In this document: positions 1 through 11,214 of the stretch, piece after piece
Position numbering within the stretch: position 1 is the stretch's first letter
How the letters are laid out: each line of letters begins with the position of its first letter
Assembly: GCA_003339415.1 (NCBI GenBank)
Contig: PDHQ01000053.1
Coordinates: 62,001-126,000, forward strand
Length of the DNA: 64,000 nt
Direction of reading: 5' to 3'
DNA from: Ophiocordyceps camponoti-saundersi (nom. inval.)
Lineage: Eukaryota > Ascomycota > Sordariomycetes > Hypocreales > Ophiocordycipitaceae
The notes under the pieces: model-generated
Seen by the model: only the letters and a program-made list of their open reading frames with translations
Database searches by the model: none
Told to the model about the DNA's origin: nothing
Program-made: the position numbers and the translations under genes

Positions 1-1198
1 TAAGTAGGACTAGATAAGTATATTATTCCGCGCGTTAGAAGGGAAAGCCCGTAGACTTTTAGAAACCTAATATAACTTAGAAAAACGCCCTTTTTCTAGA
101 TTAGCTAAGATAGTTTAATACTTAGAGTTTATTTACGGAAATCCTAACGAATTTATTAAGGCTACGAACCGACTTTATAAACTAAACTTTTTATTAATAG
201 GTAAGTAGGAAATTTAGGAGTTCCTTACGGAGTTTAACTACCTCGCGGCTAAGATCTAAGTTCCCCTAGCTTAGATTAAGTATATATTTTAAGATTATCT
301 GCCCGCTAATCTTAACCTAAGCCTCTTTACGAAAGCTAAAAATTTATATATAATATATAAGGAATTTTACAAGTATATAAAAAACGCTATATTTTACTAA
401 AAGAAAGAGTTAACTTATTAGGAGTTTTCTTATAAAAGCTAGGTAAGTAAGAGGGTTACCTTAGAAATATAAAAGAAGATTATAATTATAACTATAACCT
501 CTTACTAGAAAGGCTAGGCCCTTAGTAAAAATAAGAAGAAAGTTTACTAGGAAAATAATACTTATTTTATTTATAGAAAAAAAGGCTATATAGCTAAAAA
601 CTATCCTAACCGATAAAAGATAGGGAGAGTTCGTAAAGCTTAGACGCCCCCGCCCGATTCTATTCGATTAGATAACTTTAATTTAGGAAAAAAGTAAAAC
701 TATTATAAGGCTCCTTAATAATCCCGAAAATATCGTATATAAGACGGAAAGTAAGAGAGTTATTTACTATTAATAGCTAAGTTTAAGTTAATAATATTAC
801 TTTTCGTGCCTTTACCTTATATAATATTAGAGTAAACGCTTATTTTTTAGTTAGTCGTTATTTTGCGAAGTAAGTAGTAAAGCGCTTAGGCGCTAAGCTT
901 ATCCCCGTCTATCCTATCCCCCTTATTAATTTCTAAGGCCGTTAAGCTAGCTTAGTTTATAAGTACCTAATCGTTACCTTAGTAATTAATAAATAGTATT
1001 TTCTATAGGAAATCTACTAAGTAACTAACTACGCTTAGAATCTCTTTATCGGCCTTTTCTAAATAGCGGAGAAAAGGTTATTACTTAACTACGCGGCCCG
1101 GAAACTAGTTTAGCTAGATAACTTACCCGCCCTCGCTAAGTACTCGCCCTTAATCCTCTTACCTAAAAAGCCCTTTTTTAACGGAAATCTAAACTTAG
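1..1198 (+). mobile_element. 5' part of outer Ty3/gypsy element (RIPed)
   Basis: This is the left piece of a plus-strand LTR retrotransposon whose 5' LTR lies outside the window. It covers the end of gag and the protease region. Near 548-610 the sequence reads as a mutated CCHC zinc knuckle, with Cys codons turned to Tyr codons. The stretch is homologous to the reverse complement of about 5090-6295 in the inner element. The reading frames are full of TAA/TAG stops from C-to-T and G-to-A changes, so it cannot code. It stops at 1198, where the inner element is inserted, and resumes at 7312. Confidence 0.85.
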
Positions 1199-1613
1199 TA
1201 TTATAGCTATAGAATATGTTAAGTGAATAATAGTATTAGCACTATAAATAAAGATTCTAAGCTAAAAAGAAAAGAAAGAAAAGGGGAAAAACTCTTATAG
1301 GCGAAATCTTAATAAAATATATAAAGGTATATACTAGTAAAAATAGGAGAAGGTATAAGGAAATCTTAGTAAAAGGTTAACTTTATTTCCGGGTAATTTC
1401 CTACTAAGGTCTTCCTAGGGATTTTATAATAAGGTTTCCGAGGTTACGTAACTATAGTTAGAAATCCTCGGAAATTACCGTAAAATATCTAAGGGAAATC
1501 CTTATAAAATCCTCGGAAATTACCGTAAAAAGTTTAAGGGAAATCCTTATAAAATCCTCGGAAATTACCGTAAAATATTTATAAGAAATCCCTATAAGAG
1601 CTAGCGTATAATA
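1199..1613 (-). repeat. 3' LTR of inner gypsy element
   Basis: This is a 415-bp terminal repeat nearly identical in length and layout to 6897-7311. In the stretch compared by eye, the differences between the two copies are transitions (C/T or G/A), as RIP would produce. It contains three tandem 45-bp units at 1465-1599. The minus-strand purine tract (GGGGG) abuts it at 1614-1625, which fixes it as the 3' LTR of a minus-strand element. Confidence 0.88.
1465..1599. repeat. 3 x 45-bp tandem repeat inside LTR
   Basis: Three head-to-tail 45-bp units start at 1465, 1510 and 1555, each beginning TCCTCGGAAATTACCG. The same triple repeat lies in the second LTR (about 7163-7297) and, reversed, in the third (about 10812-10946). 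Presence in all LTR copies means the array belonged to the element. It may have been an enhancer-like array; that role is inference. Confidence 0.8.
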
Positions 1614-4600
1614 CTACCCCCTAATAAAAATTTTAATATACCTATTAAGACTAATAACGGCGGCTATATAGTTAGGTGCTCGTAGAAATAGCTATATTAT
1701 CTTAGGCGTTATCCTAATACTTACGATTTATAGCGGCGGCTTTAACTTAGTACTAAAAGTTAATAGGCGGACCGGCGGTATCGGGGAAATAGTTATAGAA
1801 TTCCTTAAGAGCTATAAGCGCGTAATAGAAATTCCTAGTAAGGTATTATATCTCGTTTAAATCGTAACTACGCTAGCGGACTTAATACTCTAACTAATAA
1901 CGCTACCCGGTAACCCGAGACTAGAGGATCTGCTTAACCTCCTATTTTAGTATATTATCGATATCTTTCGGTTCCGCGGGAGATATTTTTTATCCGGGTA
2001 ACGGATTTATAATAGCTTTCCGAAAACGGTTAGTATAAAATAAGTTTATTATCTAATAGCTATCTAGTAAGTTAAGGATATAGCTATAGCCTTATTCCTT
2101 AATAATTATAAAAAGTCTTAATTATTATATATTAAGGCGTATTATAAGTATAGTCGTAAAGAAGCTTTTACGGCTAAGGAATACTTTATCGCTAACCGTA
2201 AAGTCTGCCGGGCGACGCTTCTTATTTGCCTACGTTTCCTGCTTACGGCGAGCGTTCTTAGTAGCGGTTCGAGCTTACTATTATACTTCCTACGCGCGGG
2301 AGACGAGTTTACGGGCCGTGGTAATCGGGCCTAAGGCGGTTAAGGGATCTAGGGGACTAGCTACTAAGAGGGGGTTCCGTATATCCTTACTAAAGGTAAT
2401 TATAAGCGGTATTATACCGATTAAAGCGTGCTATAAGGAGTTATACGCGAAATCTAGCGCGGGAAAGAAAGCACTCTAATCGTCTTAATATTTATTCGTA
2501 TAAAATCGTAGCCTCTAATTTAAGTACTAGTTAGTTACTTCTACGCTACCTTATATTTATAAGTATAAGGTATTATCGTAGCGATACTTAATATTAGTTA
2601 GTCGATTAATTTCCTTAAGAAATCCTAAGATAAATAGGCCGGCGTTATTAGTAATTTATATATTTAATATACCGAAAAGATAATAAAGGTATCGGAAATA
2701 ATATCCGGTAAATACCTTTACTATATCGTTCTTCCTACCGGGTAATATAATAATAATTTTACTAAGCTTATAGATAAAAGTTTAGATATAGTTATACCTA
2801 AAGTAGTCTTCTAGCATAACTTTCCTATCGTAAGTAATATACTCTTATATAAATATTAGGATAAGCAGAGGGTATAGTAAACTCGGAGTCTTATCCCGTA
2901 GCGTCTTATTTCTCTAGCACTTATAATAGTTACGGATATACCGATAGATATCTTACTTTATCCTAGGCTAGTAATAGCTTTATCGGAGTATTTAGGTAAT
3001 CTTATTCTATCCCCCGTAAGCGAAAATAGCTAGCTCGTATATATTCCGAATTAAGGCGGTACGGAGGAAGAAATATTACTAGCTATCCTACTCGGGGACG
3101 ATAAGGAGATTACCGTAAAATCCGAGGTCCTAGCTCGCGTTCTCCTCCTAGATTAATCGTACTAACTCTGCTCCTAATAGGGCAGAGTCTTCTCTAAGGC
3201 GGACTAAGGTAATTATAGGGGTTAGGGTTAAGACTTTAAATCTAAAGCTTTCTAGATAAATTATTATAAGCGTCCTTTCCTCTTTTTTATAGGCTTTTAT
3301 AGTTAGAAGCTTAGCTATCTTACGTAAGAGGGTATTAGCAGCTATATTTAATTAGCTAGGTTAATATAAGAAACGGATATCAAACTAAGTAAGGAAATTA
3401 AACTATCGGACTTAGTAGATAGAGAGTAGTCTTTTTATCGTAAAGTAAACTAAGGCCTTATAGTCTATAATTATATCGAACTTCTAACCGAGCAATTCCG
3501 GGTAGAAATACTTAAGGCTTTATATAATAGTAAGAAGTTCGCGGTCCTAAATTAGGTACGTATATTCGGCCGGGTTTATTATCTTTAAGAAGAAGCTTAT
3601 AGGCTTTTATATTTAGTTATCTTACTATTATTAGAATATATTAGCGGTAATATTCCGGGAGGCGTTAGTCTTAAGGCGGGTTAAGAGTTCTAGGCGAAAG
3701 AAAGTAAGTACCGGGGCTTATATAGCTAGCTCCTTTATTTTATTAAAGGCCTCCTTCTAAATTAGTTTAAGCTCGAAGGCGGTATTTTTCTTAAAAAGGC
3801 GGTTTAAAAGCTTAGCCGTAATACTTATATAGTAATAGAAAATCCTAATAAAGTTATAAAGTCCTACGAATAAGCGGATAGCTTTACGGTTCCGGAGGTT
3901 TTCGAACTTTTAGTCCTAAATTACTTATACCTTATAAGGGTCTACGCTTATTCCTTAGCCCGCGTATAGTATTATACTAAGGTAGTTAACTTTAATAACG
4001 TTAAACCTCGATTTCCGGATATCCCCTTATAAGTTCGCTTAGTATAAGCGCTAGATTACTTCTTAGCACTTCTTTTAGTATTCCTCTTCTTCGCCGTTTA
4101 AGTAAATTAATATATTATTAGTATACGTACTTACGTAGCGGTTAAGGAGATCGTAAAATTAGGCGTTAATAAAGTTTTAGAATTACGTAAATCTTACTTT
4201 TAGGCCGAATAGAAGAATAAGCTAACGGAATATACTAAACCTTATATAGAAAGCCGTAAGATACTTAGAATTAGGGTTAAGACGGAGACGGTAAAATATT
4301 TAAATAACGTTAATTTTTAAGAACCGTTTCGCCTCCCGGTAGCTAAACGCGGTACTTTCTAAAGAGGGAGCGGGCAAGATCCGACTTTTTAAGTAATCGT
4401 TTATCTATTAGTAGTTAATATAAAAGCATTAGGCTATTAAGTATAGCTTCGGGGCGAAGAGAATAAAGGTAGCGTAAGGGCTAGTATCTAACTTAATAAA
4501 ACTAATCTTAAGTAAGTAATTAACGGTCTCCTTTTCTAAAAGTAAGTATTTTACTAGCGTCTTATAAGAAGGGGGTCCTATTAAGTTTAGGGGCTTCTTA

Positions 4601-6896
4601 AATTCTAAAGTAATATTATAGCTAAGTTAGGAACTAGCTAAAATATAAGCTTCCTTCTTATTAAAGAATCTTTCGAGGTACGCTAAGGCCGGAGGGATTA
4701 TATTATATATATAAGTAATATACTTAGGTTCTTTACCTTAAGGGAACGGGATTTCCTATCTTATATATATATAGCTAGCTAAGCTTAATTTCGTAACTAT
4801 AGTTAAGTTAGGGTTATTTTCTAGTTTTACGGAGGTTATAGGTATTAACGGAGTTATCGTTTCTTACTATATTTAGCGGGGGTCCTATTATACTTAATAG
4901 ATAAGTTACTCTCTTAAAGTATTTTTATTAGTATTATCGGTATCTTAATTATCCTTAGTTAGGGTCTAAGCTAGCTTCTTTTCCTTCGCAGGCTATACGA
5001 AGTCCTTTTTCTTCTATAAGCGTTAAAGGATCTAATACTTACGCTCGTCCTAATAGAGAAGGCGGTTCTAGCGCTTAGTATCCGCTTAGATAGCTAAGTT
5101 TAGATTTCCGTTAAAAAAAGGCTTTTTAGGTAATAGGATCGAGGGCGAGTACTTAGCGAAGGCGGGTAGGTTATTTAGCTAAACTAGTTTCCGGGCCGCG
5201 TAGTTAAGTAATAACTTTTTCTCCGCTATCTAGAAAAGGCTAATAAAGAGATTTTAGGCATAGTCGGTTATTTAGTAAATTTCCCGTAGAAAATACCGTC
5301 TATCGATTATTAAAGTAATAATTAGGTGCTTATAAACCGAGCTAGCTTAATAGCTTTAGAAATTAATAAAAGGGATAGGACGGATAGGGATAAGCTTAGC
5401 GCCTAAGCGCTTTACTACTTACTTCGCGAAATAATAACTAACTAAGAGACGGGTATCTACTCCGGTATTATATAAAGTAAAGGTATAAAAAGTAATACTA
5501 TTAACTTAAACTTAGCTATTAATAGTAAATAACTCTCTTATTTTCTATTCTATACGCGATATTTTTAAGATTATTAAGAAGTTTTATAATAGTCTTACTC
5601 TTTTCCCGAATTAGAGTTATCTAATCGAATAGAATCGGGCGGGGGCGTTTAAGCTTTACGAACTCTCCTTATCTTCTATTAGTTAGGATAGTCCTTAGCT
5701 ATATAGCTTTTCTTTCTATAAATAAAATAAGTGCTATTTTCCTAGTAAACTTTCTTCTCGCTTTTACTAAAAGCTTAGCTTTTTTAGTAAGAGGTTATAG
5801 TTATAGTTATAATCTTCTTCTATATTTCTAAGGTAACCTTTTTATTTACCTAGCTTTTACGGGAAAACTCCTAATAGGTTAACTCCTTTTTCTGGCAAAA
5901 TATAGCGTTTTTTATATACTTATAGAATTCCTTATATATTATACGTAAATCTTTAGCTTTCGTAAGGAGGCTTAGGTTAAGATTAGCGAGTAGATAATCT
6001 TAGAGCGTATACTTAATCTAAGCTAGGGGAACTTAGGTCTTAGCTATAAGGTAGTTAAACTCCGCGAGAAACTCCTAAATTTCCTACTTACTTATTAATA
6101 AGAAGTTTAGTCTACGAAGTTAGTCCGTAGCCTCGGCAAATTTATTAGGATTTCCGTAAGTAGACTCTAAGTACTAAACTATTTTAGCTAATCTAGAAAA
6201 GGGGCGTTCTTTTAAGTTATATTAAGTTTCTAAAAGTTTATAAGCTTTCTTTTCTAATATACGGAATAATATACTTATCCGGTCCTACTTATCTTAAAAA
6301 GTTATCTTATCGGACCTTATCTTATCTTTTAAGTTTATAAGGAAGGTATTAAAATCCTCCTTTTTACCTAAAAACTTACCTACCTCCTTATAGCGAATTT
6401 TCGTAAAATTAAAATAAGAGGGGTTTAGCTATCTTACCGGGATAACTAGCGTAAAGATATCCTAAGCAGCTTTTCTAGTTAGGATAAACGTCTTTTTATT
6501 TATACTAAATATAGTCGATATTTCTTAATAAGTCCTTTCCGCGTTTAGGTCTTAGTTTTTCTAAGTTAACTAACTTTAAAGTTTTATAACTTACGCTTAT
6601 AATTATACTATTTTTATACGCTACTCTTACGGTATAATTATATTAGTAGTATTTTAGGAAAAAATAGCTATTATTATAGTTTAGTTTTCGCCGATATCCC
6701 GTTTTATTATAAAGTTAGGCGTCTCCGAGGCGAGTCTCCTTAATCGCCTAAGAGTCTATTTAAGAGCTTTAAATATATATTTCGAAATTAGTTATAATTT
6801 AAGTTATATATAAGTTTTTTTCCGTCCTATATAAGGATATGAAAATAGGGGTATAGGTTTCTTAATCGCTTACTAGCGAATTTAAGCTTAGAATAA

Positions 6897-7311
6897 TATT
6901 ATAGCCGTAAAATATATTAAGTAAATAATAGTATTAGTATTATAAATAAAGATTTTAAGCTAAGGAGAAAGGAAAGAAAAGGGGAAAAACTCTCGTAAGC
7001 GAAATCCTAGTAAAATATATAAAGGCACGTGCTAGTAGAGATAGGAGAGGGTATAAGGAAATCCTAGTAAAAAGTTAACTCTATTTCTAGGTAATTTCCT
7101 ACTAAGGTTTTTCTAAGGATTTTATAATAAGGTTTCTAAAGTTACGTAACTATAGTTAGAAATCCTCGGAAATTACCGTAAAATATCTAAGGGAAATCCC
7201 TATAAAATCCTTAGAAATTACCGTAAAAGGTTTAGGGGAAATCCCTATAAAATCCTTAGAAATTACTATAAAATATTTATAGGAAATCCTTATAAAAGCT
7301 AGCGCGTAATA
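6897..7311 (-). repeat. 5' LTR of inner gypsy element
   Basis: This is the second 415-bp LTR of the inner element, in the same orientation as 1199-1613. Gag sequence follows it on the minus strand (below 6896). No tRNA primer-binding site could be recognised next to it because the RIP changes blur the sequence. Confidence 0.87.
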
Positions 7312-10300
7312 CCTAGCTATTTAAGCGGATACTAAGCGCCGGAACTGCCTTTTTTATTAAGATAAGCGTAAGTATCGGATCCTTTAACGCTTATAAAAGA
7401 AAAAGGACTTCGTATAGCCTATAAAGGAAAAAAAGCTAGCCTAGACCTTAACTAAAAATAACTAAGATACTAATAATACTAATAAGGATACTTTAAGAGA
7501 GTAACTTATCCGTTAAGTATAATAGGACCCCCGCTAGATATAGTAGGAAATAATAACCTTATTAATACCTATAACTCCCGTAAAACTAAAAGATAACCCT
7601 AACTTAACTATAGTTACGAAGTTAAGCTTAGCTAGCTATATATATATAAGATAGGAAATCCCGTTCCCTTAAGGTAAAGAACCTAAGTATATTACTTACG
7701 TATATAATATAATCCCTCCGGCCTTAGCGCACCTTAAAAGATTCTTTAGTAAGAAGGAAGCTTATATTTTAGCTAGTTCCTAACTTAGCTATAATATTAC
7801 TTTAAAACTTAAAAAGCCCCTAAACTTAGTAAGACCCCTTTCCTATAAAATGCTTATAAAATACCTACCGCTAGAGAAGGAAACCGTTAATTACTTACTT
7901 AAGATTAGTTTTATTAAGCTAGATATTAGCCCTTACGCCGCCTCTATTTTTTTCGCCCTAAAGCCGTATTTAATAGCCCGACGCTTTTATATTAACTACC
8001 GATAGATAAACGACTACTTAAAAAGTTAAATCTCGCCCGCTCCCTTTTTAGAAAGCACCGCGTTTAGCTACTAGGAGGCGAAACGGTTTTCGAAGATCAA
8101 CGTTATTTAAGTATTTTACCGTCTCCGGCTTAACCCTAACTTTAAGTACCTTATAGCTTTCTATATAAGGTTTAGCACGTTTTATTAACTTATCCTCCCG
8201 TTTAGCCTTAAAATAAGGCTTACTTAGTTTTAGAACTTTATTAACGCCTAGCTTTATAACCTCCTTAACCGCTATATAAGTACGTACGCCGATAATATAC
8301 TAATTTACTTAAACGGCGAAGAAGCGGAATATTAGAAAGAATACTAAGAAGTAATTTAGCGCCTATATTAAGCTAACTTATAAGGGGATATCTAAAAATC
8401 GAGGTTTAATATTACGGAAGTTAACTACCTTAGTATAATACTATACGCGGGCTAAGGAATTAGTATAAACCCCTATAAGGTATAAGCGATTTAAAATTAG
8501 AAGTTTAAAAACTTTTAGAATTATAAAGCTATCCGCTTATTCGTAAGACTTTATAACTTTATTAAGATTTTCTATTACTATATAAGTATTATAGCTAAGC
8601 CCCTAAACCGCCTTTTTAAGAAAAATATTACTTTTAAGCTTAGACTAGAATAGAAGGAGGCTTTTAATAAAATAAAGAAGCTAGCTATATAAGCCCCGGT
8701 ATTTACTTTCTTCCGCCTAAAACTCCTAACCCGCCTTAAGACTAACGCCTCCCGGAATATTACCGCCGGTATATTTTAATAATAATAAGATAATTAGATA
8801 TAGAAGCTTATAAGCTTTTTCTCGAAAATAATAAACTTTACTAAGCGTGCTTACTTAATCTAAGATTGCGAACTCCTCGCTATTATATAAAGCCTCGAGT
8901 ATTTTTACTTAGAATTACTTAGCTAAAAGTTCGATATAGTTATAGATTACGAAGCTTTAATTTATTTTACGATAAAAAGGCTACTTTTTATTTATTAAGT
9001 CCGATAATTTAATTTCCTTACCCGGTTCGATATTCGTTTCCTATACTAGCTTAGCTAGCTAAATATAGCCGTAGATATACTCTTACGGAAAATAGCTAAG
9101 CTCCTAATAATAAAAGCCCGTAAGAAAAAGAAAAGGATTTTAGCTATAATTTCCCCGGATAGCCTTAGGTTTAAATCCCTAACCCTATCTCCTATAATTA
9201 CCCCGGTCCGCCTAGTAGAAAACTCCGTCCTATTAGGGGCGGAGTTAGTATAACTAATCTAAAAGGAGAACGCGAATTAGAACCTCGGATTTTACGGTAA
9301 TCTCCTTATTATCCCTAAGTAGAATAGCTAGTAATATTTCTTCCTTTATACCGCCTTAATTTAGAATATATATAAGCTAGCTATCTTCGCCTATAAGGGA
9401 TAGAATAAGATTACCTAGATACTCCGATAAAGCTATTACTAGCCTAGGATAAAGTAAGATATCTATCGGTATATCCGTAACTATTATAAGTACTAGAGAA
9501 ATAAGACGCTACGGGATAAGACCCCGGGTTTACTATACCCTTTACCTATCTTAATATCTATATAGGAGTATATTACCTATAATAGGAAAGTTATACCGGA
9601 AGACCGCTTTAGGTATAACTATATTTAAACCTTTATCTATAAGCTTAGCTAGATTATCGTTACGTTACCTAGTAGGAAAAACGATATAGTAAAGGTACTT
9701 GCCGGATATTATTTCTAATACCTTTATTATCTCTTCGGTATACTAAATATATAAATTACCGATAACGCTAGCTTATTTATCTTAGGATTTCTTAGTAAAA
9801 TTAATTAGTTAACTAATATTAAGTATCGCTACGGTAATACCTTATACCTATAAATATAAGGAAGCGTAGAGGTAACTAACTAATACTTAAATTAGAGGCT
9901 ATAGTTCTATACGAATAAATATTAGGATAATTAGAGTACTTTTCTTCCCGCGCTAGATTTCGCATATAACTCCTTATAGCACGCTTCTATTAGTATAGCA
10001 CCGCTTATAGTCGCCCTTAGTAAGGATATATAGAACCCCCTCTTAGTAGCTAGTCCCCCGGATCCCTTAACCGCTTTAGGCCCGATTACTATAGCTCGTA
10101 AACTTATCTCTTACGCGTAGGAAGTATAATAATAAGCTTAAACCGCTACTAAGAATGCTTACCGTAAGTAAGAAATATAAGTAAATAAGAAGCGTCGCCT
10201 AGTAAACTTTACGGTTAGCGATAAAGTATTTTTTAGCTATAAAAGCTTCTCTATAACTATACTTATAATACGCTTTAATATATAATAGTTAGGACCCTTT

Positions 10301-10796
10301 ATAATTATCGAAGAACGAGGCTATAGCTATATTCTTAACTTACTAGATAGCTACCGGATAACGAACCTATTCTATACTAACCGTTTTTAGAAAGCTATTA
10401 TAAATCTATTACTTAGATAAGAGATATCTCCCGCGGAACCGGAAGATATCGATAGTATATTAGAATAGGAGGTTAAGCAGATCTTCTAATCTTAGGTTAC
10501 CGGGTAATATCATTAGTTAGAGTATTAAGTCCGCTAGCGTAGTTATAATCCGGATAAGACGTAATACCCTACTAGGAATTTCCGTCACGCGCTTATAGCC
10601 CTTAAGGAATTTTATAACTATTTCCCCGCTACCGCTAATTTACTTATTAACTTTTAATATTAAGTTAAAGCCGCCGCTATAGATTGTAAGTATTAAGATA
10701 ACGCCTAAGATAATATAGCTATTTCTACGAGCACTTAATTACGTAGCCGCTATTACTAATCTTAATAAGTATATTAAGACTTTTATTAGGGGGTAG
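7312..10796 (+). mobile_element. 3' part of outer Ty3/gypsy element (RIPed)
   Basis: This is the continuation of the outer element after the insertion at 1199-7311; the reading of the protease/RT region picks up where it stopped at 1198. It holds the RT (mutated YxDD motif near 8276-8320), RNase H, and integrase with the N-terminal zinc-finger region near 9450-9540. A segment at about 10433-10620 resembles a chromodomain (pattern like YEVE...VKW.GY...TWYP), which would place it among the chromoviruses. A purine tract (10784-10796) lies just before the 3' LTR. Stops throughout exclude expression. Confidence 0.82.
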
Positions 10797-11214
10797 TATT
10801 ACGCGCTAGCTCTTATAAGGATTTCCTATAAATATTTTACGGTAATTTCTAAGGATTTTATAGGGATTTCCCCTAAACTTTTTACGGTAATTTCCGAGGA
10901 TTTTATAAGGATTTCCCCTAAATATTTTACGGTAATTTCCGAGGATTTCCGATTATAGTTACGTAACCTTAGAAACCTTATCGTAAAATCCCTAAAAAAA
11001 CCTTAGTAGGAAATTACCTAAAAATAGAGTCGACCTTTTACTAGGATTTCCTTATACCCTCTCCTATCTCTACTAGCATGTGCTTTTATATATTTTACTA
11101 AGATTTCGCCTACGAGAGTTTTTTCCCCTTTTCTTTCCTTTCTCCTTAGCTTAGAATCTTTATTTATAGTGCTAATATTATTATTTACTTAACATATTCT
11201 ACGGCCGTAATAAT
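10797..11214 (+). repeat. 3' LTR of outer gypsy element
   Basis: This is the third copy of the LTR family, about 418 bp, in opposite orientation to the other two. It begins TATTACGCGC and ends GTAATA. It is preceded by a purine tract, so it is the 3' LTR of the plus-strand outer element. The matching 5' LTR should lie roughly 1 kb left of the window, judging from where base 1 aligns in the inner copy (about 6293). Confidence 0.85.

Larger units (their letters stand above)
1199..7311 (-). mobile_element. Complete inner Ty3/gypsy element (RIPed)
   Basis: A full-length LTR retrotransposon lies on the minus strand inside the outer element. Its 5' LTR is 6897-7311 and its 3' LTR 1199-1613, both 415 bp, starting TATTATAGC and ending GTAATA (RIPed forms of TGTTA and TAACA). 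Flanking 5-mers CTTAG (1194-1198) and CCTAG (7312-7316) are a near-perfect target duplication. Read on the minus strand the order is gag with a zinc knuckle (about 5745-5700), protease, reverse transcriptase with a mutated DD motif (about 4135-4090), integrase, a chromodomain-like segment (about 1975-1790), then a purine tract next to the 3' LTR. Stops throughout make it dead. Confidence 0.88.
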
